In this document: positions 36,483 to 48,935 of the stretch, piece by piece
Numbering within the stretch: the first letter of the stretch is position 1
How the letters are laid out: every line of letters begins with the position of its first letter
From: Acanthosoma haemorrhoidale
Taxonomy: Eukaryota; Arthropoda; Insecta; Hemiptera; Acanthosomatidae
DNA length: 64,000 nucleotides
Direction of reading: 5' to 3'
Assembly (NCBI GenBank): GCA_930367205.1
Contig: OV884011.1
Coordinates: 140,985,937 to 141,049,936 of the forward strand
Made by a program: the position numbers and the translations under genes
Notes under the pieces: model-generated
The model's input: only the letters and a program-made list of their open reading frames with translations
Databases searched by the model: none
Told to the model about the DNA's origin: nothing

Positions 36483-39400
36483 CTGCACAACAATTGAATG
36501 AAAGAGAGAGAAAAAGCTACATGGTCATATAATATTCATAGAAGGCGTGAAATCATTCACACCAAAGGCTTAGCCACTAACTGTTAACTTTTAACTTAAT
36601 GAATCCTCTAAAAAATGAAAACTTAACTAAAGCTATTTTATTTATGATAAACTGCTTAAAACCTATGTTTTGTTATATAAAAGTACTGATTGGAAGAGAA
36701 TAATCTCTCTCTTTAGAAAACAAACGATTTTTATAGTAAAACTATCAGATATAACATGACGGCTTCATTGGTCTGGATCTACTGACTATGGGAGGAGCTT
36801 AGAGACTATTGCTCCATACTAAGAGTAATTCTGCAAAAAAAAAAATGAAAACATTGCAGGCTAAAAGGACACCCAAATCCTACATTGGCCCTTCAGTCAC
36901 ACTTCCGACAAAACCACGCCGTAGCTTGAAACGGAAGTGGCAGCGAGACCTGATAAAGGCTACGTACAACCACCACGTACCTCTGTAGAGCAGAAATAGA
37001 TTCGATAAATGGCCATTGGTGAGAAACACCATTTAGTGGTGGCAGATTCATCGAATCAGACACTATTCTGAGATGTCCATGTCTGTGAAACCATATCTGA
37101 TAGGTCTGTCCAAAAATGTTCACGTCCTTCTTAGCTGTTGAAAATGTATTCTGGGGGTGCTGTAGCATTATAGTATAACTAACTATAAGCTATAACTATA
37201 AAGAGAGTATAACTAACAGTTTAGAATATATGTTTCTGTCGGAATCAATGGGACCAACTTAAATGATCCTGGATCAGCCGGTTAAGCACACAACGCCACC
37301 TATTTACTGTTAGTTTATTCTCAGGTGACTATCAGGTCTAATGGTAATTGTTAGGAGATACATATTTATTTGACAATCCTATCCCTAGGGAGATAAATGA
37401 CTCACGAAGGCTTCATTGCCAAAAGAAATCGAAACAGAATGGGTTTCCCGTGGCTAAGGACTCTACGGAATTGAACATGTTGGCGGATTGGCAAAGACTG
37501 AAATGAAGAAATCCCTGCAAGACGCACCTCTGACCGTCGGTTCTGCTAAAAGGATACAATTTAAAGAGTGGTCGCTACATTTCACGATTCATTCCTGTTA
37601 TAGTATAACAGCGAAGGAGCTCGATGGACGATCCTCTGATTCACTTATTGAAAAGTAACGAAGCAGTGACCTGATTATTATTATTGTTTGTGGTGTTTTA
37701 TTTTATGCGATGGATATCTCGGAAAAGACTGGAAATACACTCCTTTGTATCCGGAGCCGGTGGGGATTTACTCCTCATAGGATGTGTGTAATTGAATTTC
37801 AATTAAGCCCGTCCAGGTTGATTGTACCACCAGGCCAATCATTGTCCCCAGCATAATCAACCCTATGTTTTTTCTTGTCCGAAATAAAAATTGAAAATTC
37901 ATTAAAATAAAAGTCTTATTATTAGTATTAAACATTTTCTAAAACTGTTTTATTTAACTAGGACCTCTTTTTTCCATCCACTTTTGACTCAAGGGGCTCT
38001 TGAATCAAAACTGGGGGGGAGGGAATGACATTTTATGTTTTTTTTTAAACTTTAAATTTAAATCAAAATACGATCTTGGTTTGAGGCGATATTCGTACCA
38101 ATTAATATTGTACATGTTACACTTGGGTTTACTTTTTGGATTTATTTAATAAAGAAAAAGTGTAAAATACATACTGTTGTAGTTTTAAAAAAAATATTTC
38201 CTGTTTTGAGTTACAGGTTCATTTACGAATATACAAGCATTGTGGTTTGTTTCGTGATAGTTGAACGTGATATATTATTTAAATTGTACAATCAGGTCTA
38301 AACTTAATGACTAGACAAGATACAGTTTATCGTAACTGCTACTGTTATGTCGGTAACGTGAGATCTAACGTGTAATCTACATGGTGCAGGCAGTGACTGA
38401 TTAAATTATTTTTAGTCATTTCCGAAAATTATAATAATATTTTATGTAATTGTAAATGTTAACTAGTTGAATGGCTTACAAAAAGTAAAAAGTGAATCAA
38501 TGACATTGCTAATTAAAAGTTTCTACCCTAATACAACATAAAACTTAGCATAAGTTAACAGTCCGCTTGAGGGGCCCTCGATGTGGAAATGTAAAATTCG
38601 CACTTCAGTGAACCTACAAAAAAAGTAGCTGAGGTTGAACTTGACTATTCACAAATACTAGCAAAAAATACAAGTTTCAAAAGAAACTAGATGATACACA
38701 TATTTTAGTATATGTCAACATTTTTACAACATGTTTCATTTCATGTTTTAACTTCTTTTTTAATGTAAGGTTTTTCGATTGTGTCGTTATTGGACAAATA
38801 AAAGTCTATGTCAAAAGTTAAAAGGATTTTTATTGAATTGTTCCTCAGTCACTTAAACTCGATCATAAGTGAAGTGTGTCGTCGTTCCAGGCTTATTGAA
38901 AATTCCCCCGAATTTGAATGGCTCACAGAAATTGTACAATGCGATTAGATGAATATACAAACATATTTGCCGTTTTTATTTTATGGATGCCGTTCTTGCA
39001 ATCGTAGAGCCAAGTATTGTAGTAAACAAAGGTTTTTCAAGCCTTTTAAAATAAACTCTCTATAATTTTTTTTTACACCATCTGTTCGCACTTATAATAG
39101 TAAGTTGATAACAAGTTGATTCTCGGAAATAGGTAACTGTCTTTAATTTGTTATTTGGAAAAACAGACCTTTAAGTCCAGTTTATGAATATAAAAATGGG
39201 AATTAAGACTAACCACTGAGCTTATCTATCTGCCTGTTTGCTCAGATGTGATTGCAAGTTCTCCGTGACTCAAAAGCTAAATTCTCTCCTGGATGTTGAG
39301 TCAGTGATTTCTTATTTAATATGATAAGTTAATCATGAGATAAGTTAAAAAAAAAAAAAAAAAAAAAAAAAAGGGTCACTGACCACTTATCTACTACGCA

Positions 39401-41805
39401 ACCCGACCAAGTTTAGCTGACTCCCTTTCAAATTTTTAATGTGCCGTTTAAATCAAAAGGACTGATTGTTTAGGGCGTAGAAACGGAAATTCACCGAACG
39501 TTCAAACAGCTATTCTGAAAAAGAACGTTTCAAAACTGTTTTACTTTTATAAAGTGGATGGAGTAAAGTTTTATACAAGGGGTTGAAAAGGACTTCGAAG
39601 GTAATTTATGTTCAATAGTAGAAGTGCTCAACAATTGTTTTACAATAATAATTGTTATTATAAAAAATTGTTATCGAACAGTAATTGTAAAGATAAGTTG
39701 TTTGGTTTTTATTGACACGCGCATTCCTATTCATACCTTACAGAAGGTTGTATTTTTGGGTTAAGGTATCTGTGAAGGTCTCCAAAGGTTAAAGTGAACG
39801 ATAACCTAAAATGGAACTGATATTTTTCGACTGAAAGAGGTCAGTGTTTTTTCATGAGACTGGGCCAGCTTAGATGTCTTACTAATTAAATTAGTCGTTA
39901 TATCAATTGATATACGTAAGATAAAGAAGCTGGAATTACAACCTAAAGTACGAGGAAACAGAATGGTTCGAGTTATTGGCCATTAGTATGTAACTTGAAT
40001 CTTGTAATACTTTTGTGTAAATTAGAAATATAGTTAGTATATCAGTCCAAATATTTCTATTGAATGTCGTAATAAACATTTTTTTTTTGTTTCAAAACCC
40101 TATATTTAATATATATACAGATTGATTTATAGATTTCACAATATCGAATCTCCACATAAGTCCACATCATGCTTATTATACTTACTGTAGTGTACATAAT
40201 ACAAAGTTTGGGAACCTTGAAAGTAATAGGGTCACCTTAAGAATGAGTTGTGCTAATACTAATCTAAATCTAAATCTAATAAACATGCTCACGAACAATA
40301 ATAATATACTTAAAAAAAAACATCGGAATGTAATAAATTTATTTTTTTCGTTCGTTAGTATTGCGTGTGGTATTTGATACCAATAATATTTTAATAATTA
40401 TATAAAAGAAAAGTATAGTCACATGCGAGACTCGGACCTAGGACTGCTTGAGTTACATCCTCATGCAGCTTAACATTCGTACCAAGAAGTAACACTTTTC
40501 CAGTACATATACAAATCGATTCAGGTAGTTTATAGTAATATTTATGTGAAAGTTTAATAGTTATTGGGGAAAGAGAAAAATAGTGAGACAGCGCGAAATC
40601 AAAACCGGGTCACTCGCCATAAAACTTAACCTTGAGTTAAGTTTAAGTATCATACTATTATACATCAACAGCTATTAAGAGATTATTGATAAATATAATT
40701 TGGCCCTGGAAAAAAATCTAAGTTACTGTGTGGAGGGATTACATAATGTTCCAAACAGGTTTAAAAAACCACACAGTTGACAGTTGCTACAAATTTAGAT
40801 TCGTATTTATTCTATATGTATATATAAAAATACACGTTTGGTGATATTCGACTTATGGAATGTTATTGGACAAAAATTAGCCTGTAAAAATTAATAAAAA
40901 CCGGTTAATCAGTACAGTTTTGTCTGTCTATGTTCGGTATAAAAAAAAATATACATATTTCATAAATGACTATTTCTTCGATTCTAAACATTATATGAAT
41001 AATTAAAAAAAAGATTTAAACTCGTATTATTACATTATTATGCTTTATAAAGTAACAATGCAAATGGCTGTTTCAAGCCTCCAATGCAGCAAGAGTAGGA
41101 AAATTAGCTGTCTCTATTTGGTCTAAATATTTAGTAGACTTAATTACTTTACTTTATTTTTCATTCAATACCTTTCAAGTAGAAGAAATAAAAACTCAAC
41201 ATATCCGATAAAACATATTGTAATCAAAATGCAGCTTTCAACTCTACAAAAAGTAAGGTAAGCAGTTATTATTAGTTATAGTTATACTACAAAGAGCATG
41301 GCCATCTCTAACTAACAATGGAAGCGCAATTTCATGTTATAGGGTTACAGCTAGCAGTTACCTGTTACCTGCTTCAAGGTCTTATAGGTTATCAATCGGG
41401 CTATAAAAACAGCCATTAGCTGATGTTAAATGATCTGGTTTAGAGAGAATATACTTTATGGCACCGAATAATTATTTTTACTTGTTATTGGATGGCTGAA
41501 TATTAGAAGGAAACAAACAACCGGTACTCAATAATATTTTTAAGTTGTGCATATTGTTTGAATGTGAATTGTATGTCGTAAATAAGTTTGAATGAATTCT
41601 TCTGTTCCAATTATTAATTCTTTACAATCAAATTGTAATTTTCTAACTGAAGGTGTTTATAGAAAAAAAATATTTGAAACATAATTAATTAATCGTTGAG
41701 ACATGACAGCGATGCTCAGAAAACCCTGTTTCATCTCAGTACCCTTCAAAATGTGACAAAATATATCCTATAGTTTAAATAAATTTTACTGAGTTGAATG
41801 CTTAC
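36483..41805 (-). other. Intron 2 of the membrane-protein gene
   Basis: A 5.3-kb phase-0 intron, with donor AAT|GTAAGC at its 41805 end and acceptor TTGTGCAG at 36483. Apart from the RNase H remnant at 37436-37660, I see only AT-rich sequence. It contains a 26-base A-run at 39347-39372. An unseen extra phase-0 exon in here cannot be excluded. Confidence 0.65.
37436..37660 (+). pseudogene. RNase H domain remnant of a non-LTR retroelement
   Basis: Plus-strand translation near 37440-37500 gives WVSRG, a stop, then GLYGIEHVGGLAKTEM. This lines up with the conserved WVPGHxGIxGNExADxLAK block of retroelement RNase H. It is followed by a typical tail ending with IQFKEWSLHF. Several key residues are lost (GH to RG, NE to IE, D to G). 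RNase H domains of this sort are found in I- and R1-type LINEs, so this is a different family from the Jockey copies. It is a fossil inside the intron and antisense to the host gene. Confidence 0.55.
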
Positions 41806-41898
41806 ATTTATGTATTCGTAGGCAACGAAAATCACTATGGAAACTGTTTTAGCCCAAATTTCGTAGGCCTGGGAGGCAAGCGTGAACGCCATGCACCA
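41806..41898 (-). CDS. Unknown membrane protein gene, exon 2
   Basis: The exon has 93 bases, phase 0 on both sides, with acceptor CTTTTCCAG before 41898 and donor AAT|GTAAGC. It encodes residues 56-86, beginning WCMAFTLASQAYEIW and ending with the second hydrophobic segment TVSIVIFVAYEYIN. The reading frame joins exons 1 and 3 without a stop, and both splice sites match the consensus, which is the main support that this is a real gene. It is GC-richer than the surrounding intron. Confidence 0.78.
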
Positions 41899-43049
41899 CT
41901 GGAAAAGATCAAATAAAAAAAGTAAATTTTATTCTTTTGTAAATATAATGTTAAGATAAATTATAGACATACATAAGACCTCAAATCACATAACATTCAA
42001 AATAAGGGGTGGGGGGTGGAAATGTTGCAATGTTGCCGAAGTTCTTAAATGGAAATTTAGGTTTCTACAAAAATAAATTCAGAGTAGGTAAGTCTTAAAA
42101 GTACTATAGGACAAATTGCTTACATTGACCTTAGAGTATATATTACTTTTATGAAGGAGGGAGCTAATATCTGATATTTACATAATGCTAAATTGATTGG
42201 AGGTAAGGAAGAGCACGAAAGAAAACTGACGTAGTATATAAAACATCACAGAAAAAAATTTCTTTATTCTGAAGTCCAAAGATTTTCGTACAAGATTAAA
42301 TATCTAAACACCATCTCACTATGTATCCCTACAACAATATTAAAAATCGAAATAACCCTTATTTAATAAGCTGTAATCCCATCTAAGACCCCCAAAAAAA
42401 TAACAAACTTCAGGCATTTCCAATGATCCAATAACCTGCTTATCTACCATAGTTTTCATTAATTCCCTTCATTAGTATTTCCTCCCTTACTATCTTAATT
42501 TAATTACACTACCACGCCAATGCCATGTTTTCATACTTATTCTCATAAATTTGCACTTATTATCTATGTATAATTATATTGAGTATTTTCAACTCTCACA
42601 GTGGAAAAAAAAACTTCTTCAATGACTATATGTAATTGTAATAATTAAAATAAAGGTGAAGTTGAACCGAATTCCTTATTAATGTGATTCTCAGAAACAT
42701 TTATCAATAATAAAGTCTTGATATCCATTGAGAAGCAGCTATGCGTCATGAAATTGTACATATGTCATAGTTCAAATAGTTAAACAAATATACCAGTTTC
42801 ATAACTAAAGAAAGCACCAAAATGTCATATGAGAAACTATTTTATCAAGTCCATGGCATGAGGGTGGACAGTTCAGTTTCAATTGACGGTCTATAAAACG
42901 TAAGTGGCATTGAAAAGCCCTGCCCTTTTACTACTGAGCTAGAACATGAGGGCGGATGGTGAGCTACACTAACCGGAAGAGACCTTACTAGGATTGAATT
43001 AATACTTTAGATTGAAAACGTACAAAAACGTAAATATTTGGTAAATTAC

Positions 43050-43214
43050 CCTGAGGGGTCCTGCTACCCGTTGCCTCCGTGGTATGGCGTACTTGATGGC
43101 CAGATTAAGGAAAACAAAATAGTTTACGAAAAACATGAATGTGGGCAGGTAATACACTAGACCACCATTCAGAGATCTGGAGCACATCATCGCTTCCGTC
43201 AGAATCCTGTCCAT
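43050..43214 (-). CDS. Unknown three-exon membrane protein gene, exon 1 (start)
   Basis: This holds the start codon and residues 1-55 of a predicted 180-residue protein. The ATG at 43214 has an in-frame TGA three codons upstream and a good context (GCGATGG), which decides the start. Residues 19-41 (LVYYLPTFMFFVNYFVFLNL and on) form a first membrane segment rich in aromatics, followed by a basic PRRQR loop. The exon ends AGG|GTAATT. With exons 2 and 3 the protein has about three membrane segments and a basic C-terminal tail. I cannot name the family, and there is no cleavable signal peptide. Upstream untranslated exons were not identified. Confidence 0.78.
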
Positions 43215-43758
43215 CGCTGCTCATCATACTTCATCCTATCCGAGCTACAGCCATAGTCTGATCAAGAAAGTTTATTTGAATAACCTAGATTTATGTCAAA
43301 TTATGCAACACAGGTGGAGATCAACTTGAGTTGCCCATAGCAACATCATAACTTTTGTGATTAGTGAATTCAAGTTAGTGGACCAAGGTTTCCAGTTGCT
43401 TAACTACTCTTTTTTTTCTAATGTTATTGTTGAATTATCTTACATCAGTTCCATTGGCTGTTTCTAATCTGCATTCCCTTTTTGAACTATGTAAGTAAAA
43501 CGCAGGAAACATAAATGAATTACTAGAGATCGGCAAACGATCCCTCCATTACTGTATTTTTAGAAAAATTTGACACAATTATCGTTCAGTACCTTAGAAA
43601 AAATACCCCGAGATCCCCAAATTTCACTCCTTTCCTCCTTCCATCCCTACTGCCCCTCTAAATTTCTATTTATGTCTTATTAGTGGTGAATTTGACATGC
43701 ATGTTGCACAAAACAACTGGGATACACATATTAGCACCAAATTTATTTATTTAAACAG
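43215..43758. other. Upstream flank of the membrane-protein gene
   Basis: No further coding exon was seen. This should contain the 5' untranslated region and perhaps the promoter, but no clear initiator or TATA element stands out. Confidence 0.4.
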
Positions 43759-45654
43759 CTTTATTATGATAAAATTACAATCTGCCTCATTGGGCAATAA
43801 GTAATTGTGATAAATATTTTCATTCATACCATATTTACAATTTTCATTCACTCGTTCATTCATACAGCATTTACGAACAGTCCAGAGACCTCCCAAATCC
43901 ACATGGATGTCACCTCCCTCGCATGGGTAGAGAGGAAGCGTAGTCTTGGGAAGATCCCCACGCTCCTCCGTCAGCCGCATCACCGGATACGAGCCAGCGG
44001 AGGCTGACCAAGAGCGCGAGAGCCACAGACGCTTAGGAAATGATTGGAGAAACTGGCCATTGCCAGGACTCCCACTGTTACGCATTTATAGCAGGTCACG
44101 AGGCCACTGCCGTTTTAGTCTCCGAGGAGGATTATAGGGATGAGTGGTGCAGTGCAAAGACTGTGCTAGGGGATTAGGGTGGTTCGATAGGTTACTATGG
44201 AATTTCATGAACTTGGAAGGGATGAGCTCGAGAATGTAAGGTATATTAAGTTCTTTATGAAGGGTTTTGTTGCTGACATAATAAGGGGCATTTACTAGTT
44301 CTCAGGACTTCTGACTGAAAGGATTGGATACGCTTGATGTTCGATTTTTTTGCTGTCCCCCATATATCAATTCCGTATGTCCAGATTGGTTAAAGTATAA
44401 CTTTGTAAATTAGTAATTTGTTTTTTATTGAGAGATGGGATGTCCTTTGGAGTAGTCTGTACAGTTGTCCAAAGCGTCTGTTGATATTCTTGCCTTTTTA
44501 GCCTCGTATGTGGATTCCAGGCCAGCCTTTGGTCGAGATGGAAGCCTAAGTACCGTACTACAGGGAGAGGGATGGAATTAAAATAAACTAGTGCGTAAGA
44601 CTTGCGGTAGAGGGTGAAGGTAATGTGGGAACATTTTGCTTCATTAACTTTAATCCGTTATTGGTTACACCAATGCTCAATCTCATATAGGTGTTTTTGA
44701 AGGTTATGGGATGTTATATCGGGGTCTGAGTGGGATGACAAGACTCCAGTGTCATATGCAAAAATGGCCTAGAAGGTACTGGGGGTAGAGGGGAAATCAG
44801 CGGTGTATAGGTTATAGAGGATGGGACCCAGGACACTGCCCTGTGGAACTCCTGCTTTTGTGGGATAGTAATTAGAATATTCTAAGCCGCAGTGGACTTG
44901 GAAGAAGCGGTTTGAAAGGTAGGACTGTAGGATTAGGAAAATGGGTTTGTAGTAAATATCTTTTGAGCTTGTAAAGCAAACCTGCGTGCCAGACCCTGTC
45001 AAAAGCTTGAGCTATGTCCAGGAAGGCAGCAGTGCAATACTGTTTGGTTTCAAGTGCTGAGGAGATGTGATCAACAACGCGAAGGCCTTGTTGAGCAGTG
45101 GAATGTCGTTGGCGGAAACCAAACTGGTGTGTGGGAAAAAGGTTTTTGGATTCAACAATTGGAATAGAGTTTACAATTAGTAGGAGTTTCTCAAATATTT
45201 TTGAGAGGATAGGGAGTAGGCTAATTGGACGATAAGATGAGAAGTCGTTGGGTGGTTTACCGGGCTTGGCGAATAGGACAATAATGGAATGTTTCCAGAG
45301 GAGAGGAAAGTGCGTCGTTCGGATAATGCGATTATAAATGTAGGTTATGAAGATTATGGCTTTAGGAGGGAGTTGTTTGAGAATTTGAGGAGTAAGGAAA
45401 TCATATCCAGGGGATTTTCGGTAAGGTAAGTTTTTCAGAAGCTATTCGACCTCAGAGGGGTTAACGGCTTTTGGTGGAAGTGAGAGAGGGATAGGTGAAG
45501 TGAGGAAATCTTCAACAGTTGTGCCATGAGTATGGTTTAGATGAGGAAGGTGAGGTGTGAAAATATGGGAAAGATGCAGAGCAAATTCCTCCGACCTATC
45601 CCCATCCGAAGCAACCCTGGACCCATCATCACGACGAAGTGGGTGTGAAACAGG
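43759..45654 (-). mobile_element. Jockey-like LINE copy E
   Basis: A minus-strand copy with a complete 3' end at 43759 (complement of ATCATAATAAAGC) and the full 3' untranslated region to about 44160. It then carries the reverse-transcriptase thumb and palm (44160-45330) with GVPQGSVLGPILYNLY near 44840-44795. It continues to the start of the reverse transcriptase and linker (45330-45654), where similarity stops abruptly at the complement of CCTGTTTCAC. The FADD block is altered near 44750, and frames are broken. It is the best guide to the 3' half of the family and shows what is deleted in copies C and D. Confidence 0.9.
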
Positions 45655-46664
45655 CGTGGGGGTTATAACGAGGCAACATTTGTTAGTACAATTGTGTCGA
45701 TCTACAAGCATCGAGTAATTTCATGTTTGATCCCCCCAACTCAATAAAGTCAATTTCACAAAATGCTACAGTTGCGTCATTATACTTCCGGAACAGCGAT
45801 ATATCAACCATGTATATGCTTGACACTCAACTACCCAGATAAAATGAAGCTTGACTCAGATGGGCGTGGCTCTACTTGAATTGAAAATTGAACAAAAATA
45901 GCCTTGACTATTCCTTATGTTTATCTTCATATTTATATCATTACAATCACTAATTCAAAGGCATTTAAAAAAAATTTGTCAATATTTTTCATGTTGGTAT
46001 ATTATTAATAATTTTATACTTTCACCAAAACTATGTTCGTCCTGACTACACTAATCAACTACGATGAATAACTAATATTAATAGAAAGAGAAATATTTTA
46101 ATTTGTCTGGATCTTAATGTTTTGTGCTCATTACTTCGATTTTTCTTAGACTAAGAATGTAACGTCCAGGATCAATTACATTTTTCATTTCAATATTGAA
46201 TGAAACATAGTATTTAGGAAATATAAAATAGTGAATTGGGCAGAAAAGAAGGCACAAATAGTTTTGATAGTACTAACGGTATGTAGGGTATTCAAGAGAG
46301 ACTAAGCACAAAATCGCTAATATCTTCCTGTTTTTTTTCCTACCTCATCAAAGGAAGTTACAAAACAAAATTCGTATATTTTTAAATTGTAGACACTTTA
46401 GCTTTTATGACTTCTGTAGCATTTTTTTGAAACGTCACACATTCCTTCAGATCAGCATTGAGTGAGTATATGGGGAGAAAGGTAAAAACCCGAATTGCTC
46501 CTTCCAATAAGTTTTTTTTTAACAAGATAAAAAAGGGTGACATTTGCTTCTAAAATTAACATGCAAATATCAAAATAAAATAAGTAAATTCAGACATTCT
46601 TTACTTAATTGGTCGACAATATATCGGTGAGGATGGGTACTCATTAATAAGGGATTGCCTGATT
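45655..46664. other. Unassigned AT-rich DNA
   Basis: No supported gene between the LINE copy and the second solo LTR. Confidence 0.5.
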
Positions 46665-46669
46665 GTATC

Positions 46670-47295
46670 TGTAGCGACCGTTAACTACATAACATAAATC
46701 ACCCTATACTCTATTGCATATACATAGTAAGCAAAAGTAAATAACATGAACTAAAGGTATTATAGACAAATGTAAATGAACAAATATAAATCATGGTAAA
46801 TGTGTTAAGCAATAAAAGGCGGAGGCCAAGCAAGTCACATGAGACGGGTCACCAGCTGTCAGTAATAAACATAAACAACCCTTTTGGGGCCTCTCTACCT
46901 CCAGGGTACAGGGCTGCCGGGTAATTAGGCGTCGGTCGCGGTTCTTCACCACATGTGTGAAAACCAACCGCCGGCCTAGGCAACCTTGCAGCCCTCCCAG
47001 CAGGCAAGGGGAGAGTGTACTTAAGTTGGGCTCCTGGCCCTGTTAAGTAGTCTCTCATGACCTTTACTCGGTGACGCTTGGTTTCCGCTTGAACTCTGAA
47101 AACTTGACTAATTCCTTATGAAAAACCTCTGTACCTTTTCTATTGAACATAGTGCATTGTCGGGGCACATACCTATCAAAAATGGAGTCAGATAGTAACG
47201 CCATCATGAAACGATTGTCCAGGTTATAAACTCGAACAATCCGCACTTGTCACCAGGGCTAGGGTGATCAGGCACCCCCTAGTGACGTCTCGACA
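46670..47295 (+). mobile_element. Solo LTR, family 1 (copy 2)
   Basis: This 626-bp unit begins TGTAGCGACC and ends CTCGACA, closely matching 1338-1958. A perfect 5-bp target duplication, GTATC, flanks it at 46665-46669 and 47296-47300. No internal retroelement region adjoins it. A 69-codon minus-strand frame within it is incidental. Confidence 0.92.
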
Positions 47296-47300
47296 GTATC

Positions 47301-47877
47301 AATTAATTGTATTGGTACATAATCACTCATAAATAGATTTTCATCATTACTTAATGTCTGCTTATAGATACTTTGTCCACCACTGCCGTCAAACCTGCAG
47401 TCTTATCCATCAAGACATCCTAAAATTTTACTGCTGCACCTATTTCTATCACTGTCTAATTATTTTGAGGTAAATATTGCTGTTTTGTCTTATTAGTAAT
47501 GTATGCTGGGAAAACTTTTCTCAGGATGTAATTTCTTTCCGAAAGATCTAGATCAAATTACAATTACAGGGTTTCAGTTGGTAATTAACATAAGCTTCTC
47601 TAGTGCAAGTTCCTGATGACTTCGACCTAGACGCTGATGTCGCAAATGACAGTTCATCTGGTGTCTAGTTGTCGACTAGATGCTCCCGCCTTTTTTTTGT
47701 CTTTGTGTAACATTCTTTGAAATCTGTTTTTAGCCGTCCACCAGTTTTCTTGGAGGGTACAGATGATTCAGCTTGCAAGTTTTCAGCTATGCAATTCGGC
47801 AAAACGAAAGCAAAATTAAAAGCGTTTGGGGGTATATTTGAAATAAATGTTACCTATTAAAAATTATTTTTTCGAAC
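47301..47877. other. Unassigned DNA
   Basis: No gene seen. The 3' end of the pogo/Tigger element to the right probably extends into this stretch, but its terminal repeat was not found. Confidence 0.4.
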
Positions 47878-48935
47878 TTTTCTGATTTCAATTTATCTTT
47901 GACAGGCTTTTCTATAAGAATAGCAGTTTGCCGTACAGCTTCAGGCGTTGAGATAACCGAATGTGCTAGCGACGGATAGCTCAAAGGGAGACTGATATGA
48001 TATACGCGTAGATTGGATATCTTGTCCAGAAGGAGATGGAAATACTTCGGAAGTGGATGGAGCTGGTTCGGAAGGAAGCATTGTTGATGAATCAAAAATG
48101 GCAACAGAAAGCTCAGAGGTTTGAAGTTTGAGCAGCCGGCTTATCGGTTGCATAGGGTGGCATGAAGCCTTCGTCTTGAAATATGTTAGTGTTAAGAGGA
48201 AATATCCCTGAAACTCTATAGGCGATATCTACAAGAGTGCATGCCAAGGATAGTGCTGTTGATAAAATACCTTGGATTTCATAAATTGTCTTTGGATGCT
48301 TATTCATTGTCATCCATGAATCACAAGCCGTGTTGACGAACTTTTTCAAAGGGCCGTATAACTCCTTTCGAGGGGTTGTAGGCTGTGGATGCAATAGGAA
48401 GGCAAGGATAAAAGTGTGACTTCATTACTTTTGCAGAAGTCTAAGACCTCAACTGAAAAAGGCCATGATTCGTTATCGAGGAGCAATGGGCAAGGTCTTG
48501 GGGAGAACATCGAGTAAGATTAACTAAGTGTTTGACATATTACAAAAATATTTTCCAAATCGGCATCTCCTTCACAGCCAACAGGGCCGTCATGGACAGA
48601 GTGTTAATAGTATACTCTGCGACACACGATGATTGGAGGTATGCTGTTACCAAGGGGTGTTCCTCCTCAAGTTTTTCGCTAGTTCTATTTCCGGCATTAA
48701 CGTCTTCTCATGTCCAAATGTTTGGGCAACTGTTGCCGTAGCTTGGTACTAAATATTATTAGGAACTTTGGGTGCCTGGTACGTTTTGGAGTAATTAGAG
48801 CAAGAGCCTTGAAATTTAAACCAAACGGTGCAGTGACCTTTCTTAAAGATTGCTCATTTGTAACCTCTTCTACTGGCATCTTGATTTCGTTTGGATCCAT
48901 AGAGGATTCCTTTTGTATGTTCACGCCATTGTTTA
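47878..48935 (-). pseudogene. pogo/Tigger-like transposase pseudogene
   Basis: The minus strand shows, in order, a psq-type helix-turn-helix (NEQSLRKVTAPFGLNFKAL, about 48870-48800) followed by KVPNNI-like sequence. Then comes DDE-domain sequence: GNSIPPIIV (about 48652-48626), KHLVNLTRCSPQ (~48530-48490), LLLDNESWPFSVEVLDFCK (~48478-48422), YGPLKKFVNTACDSWM (~48361-48315), and SGIFPLNTNIFQDEGF (~48212-48166). These match the CENP-B/jerky/Tigger transposase family. The middle, with the first catalytic aspartate, is deleted, and at least three frameshifts or stops are present. The intact enzyme would cut and paste the element into TA sites. Confidence 0.88.

Noticed and set aside
36893..37168. 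91-codon minus-strand open frame in intron 2 of the membrane-protein gene, considered as an extra exon
   Set aside because: No recognisable domain. The gene's frame already joins cleanly without it, and the sequence lies beside a retroelement remnant.
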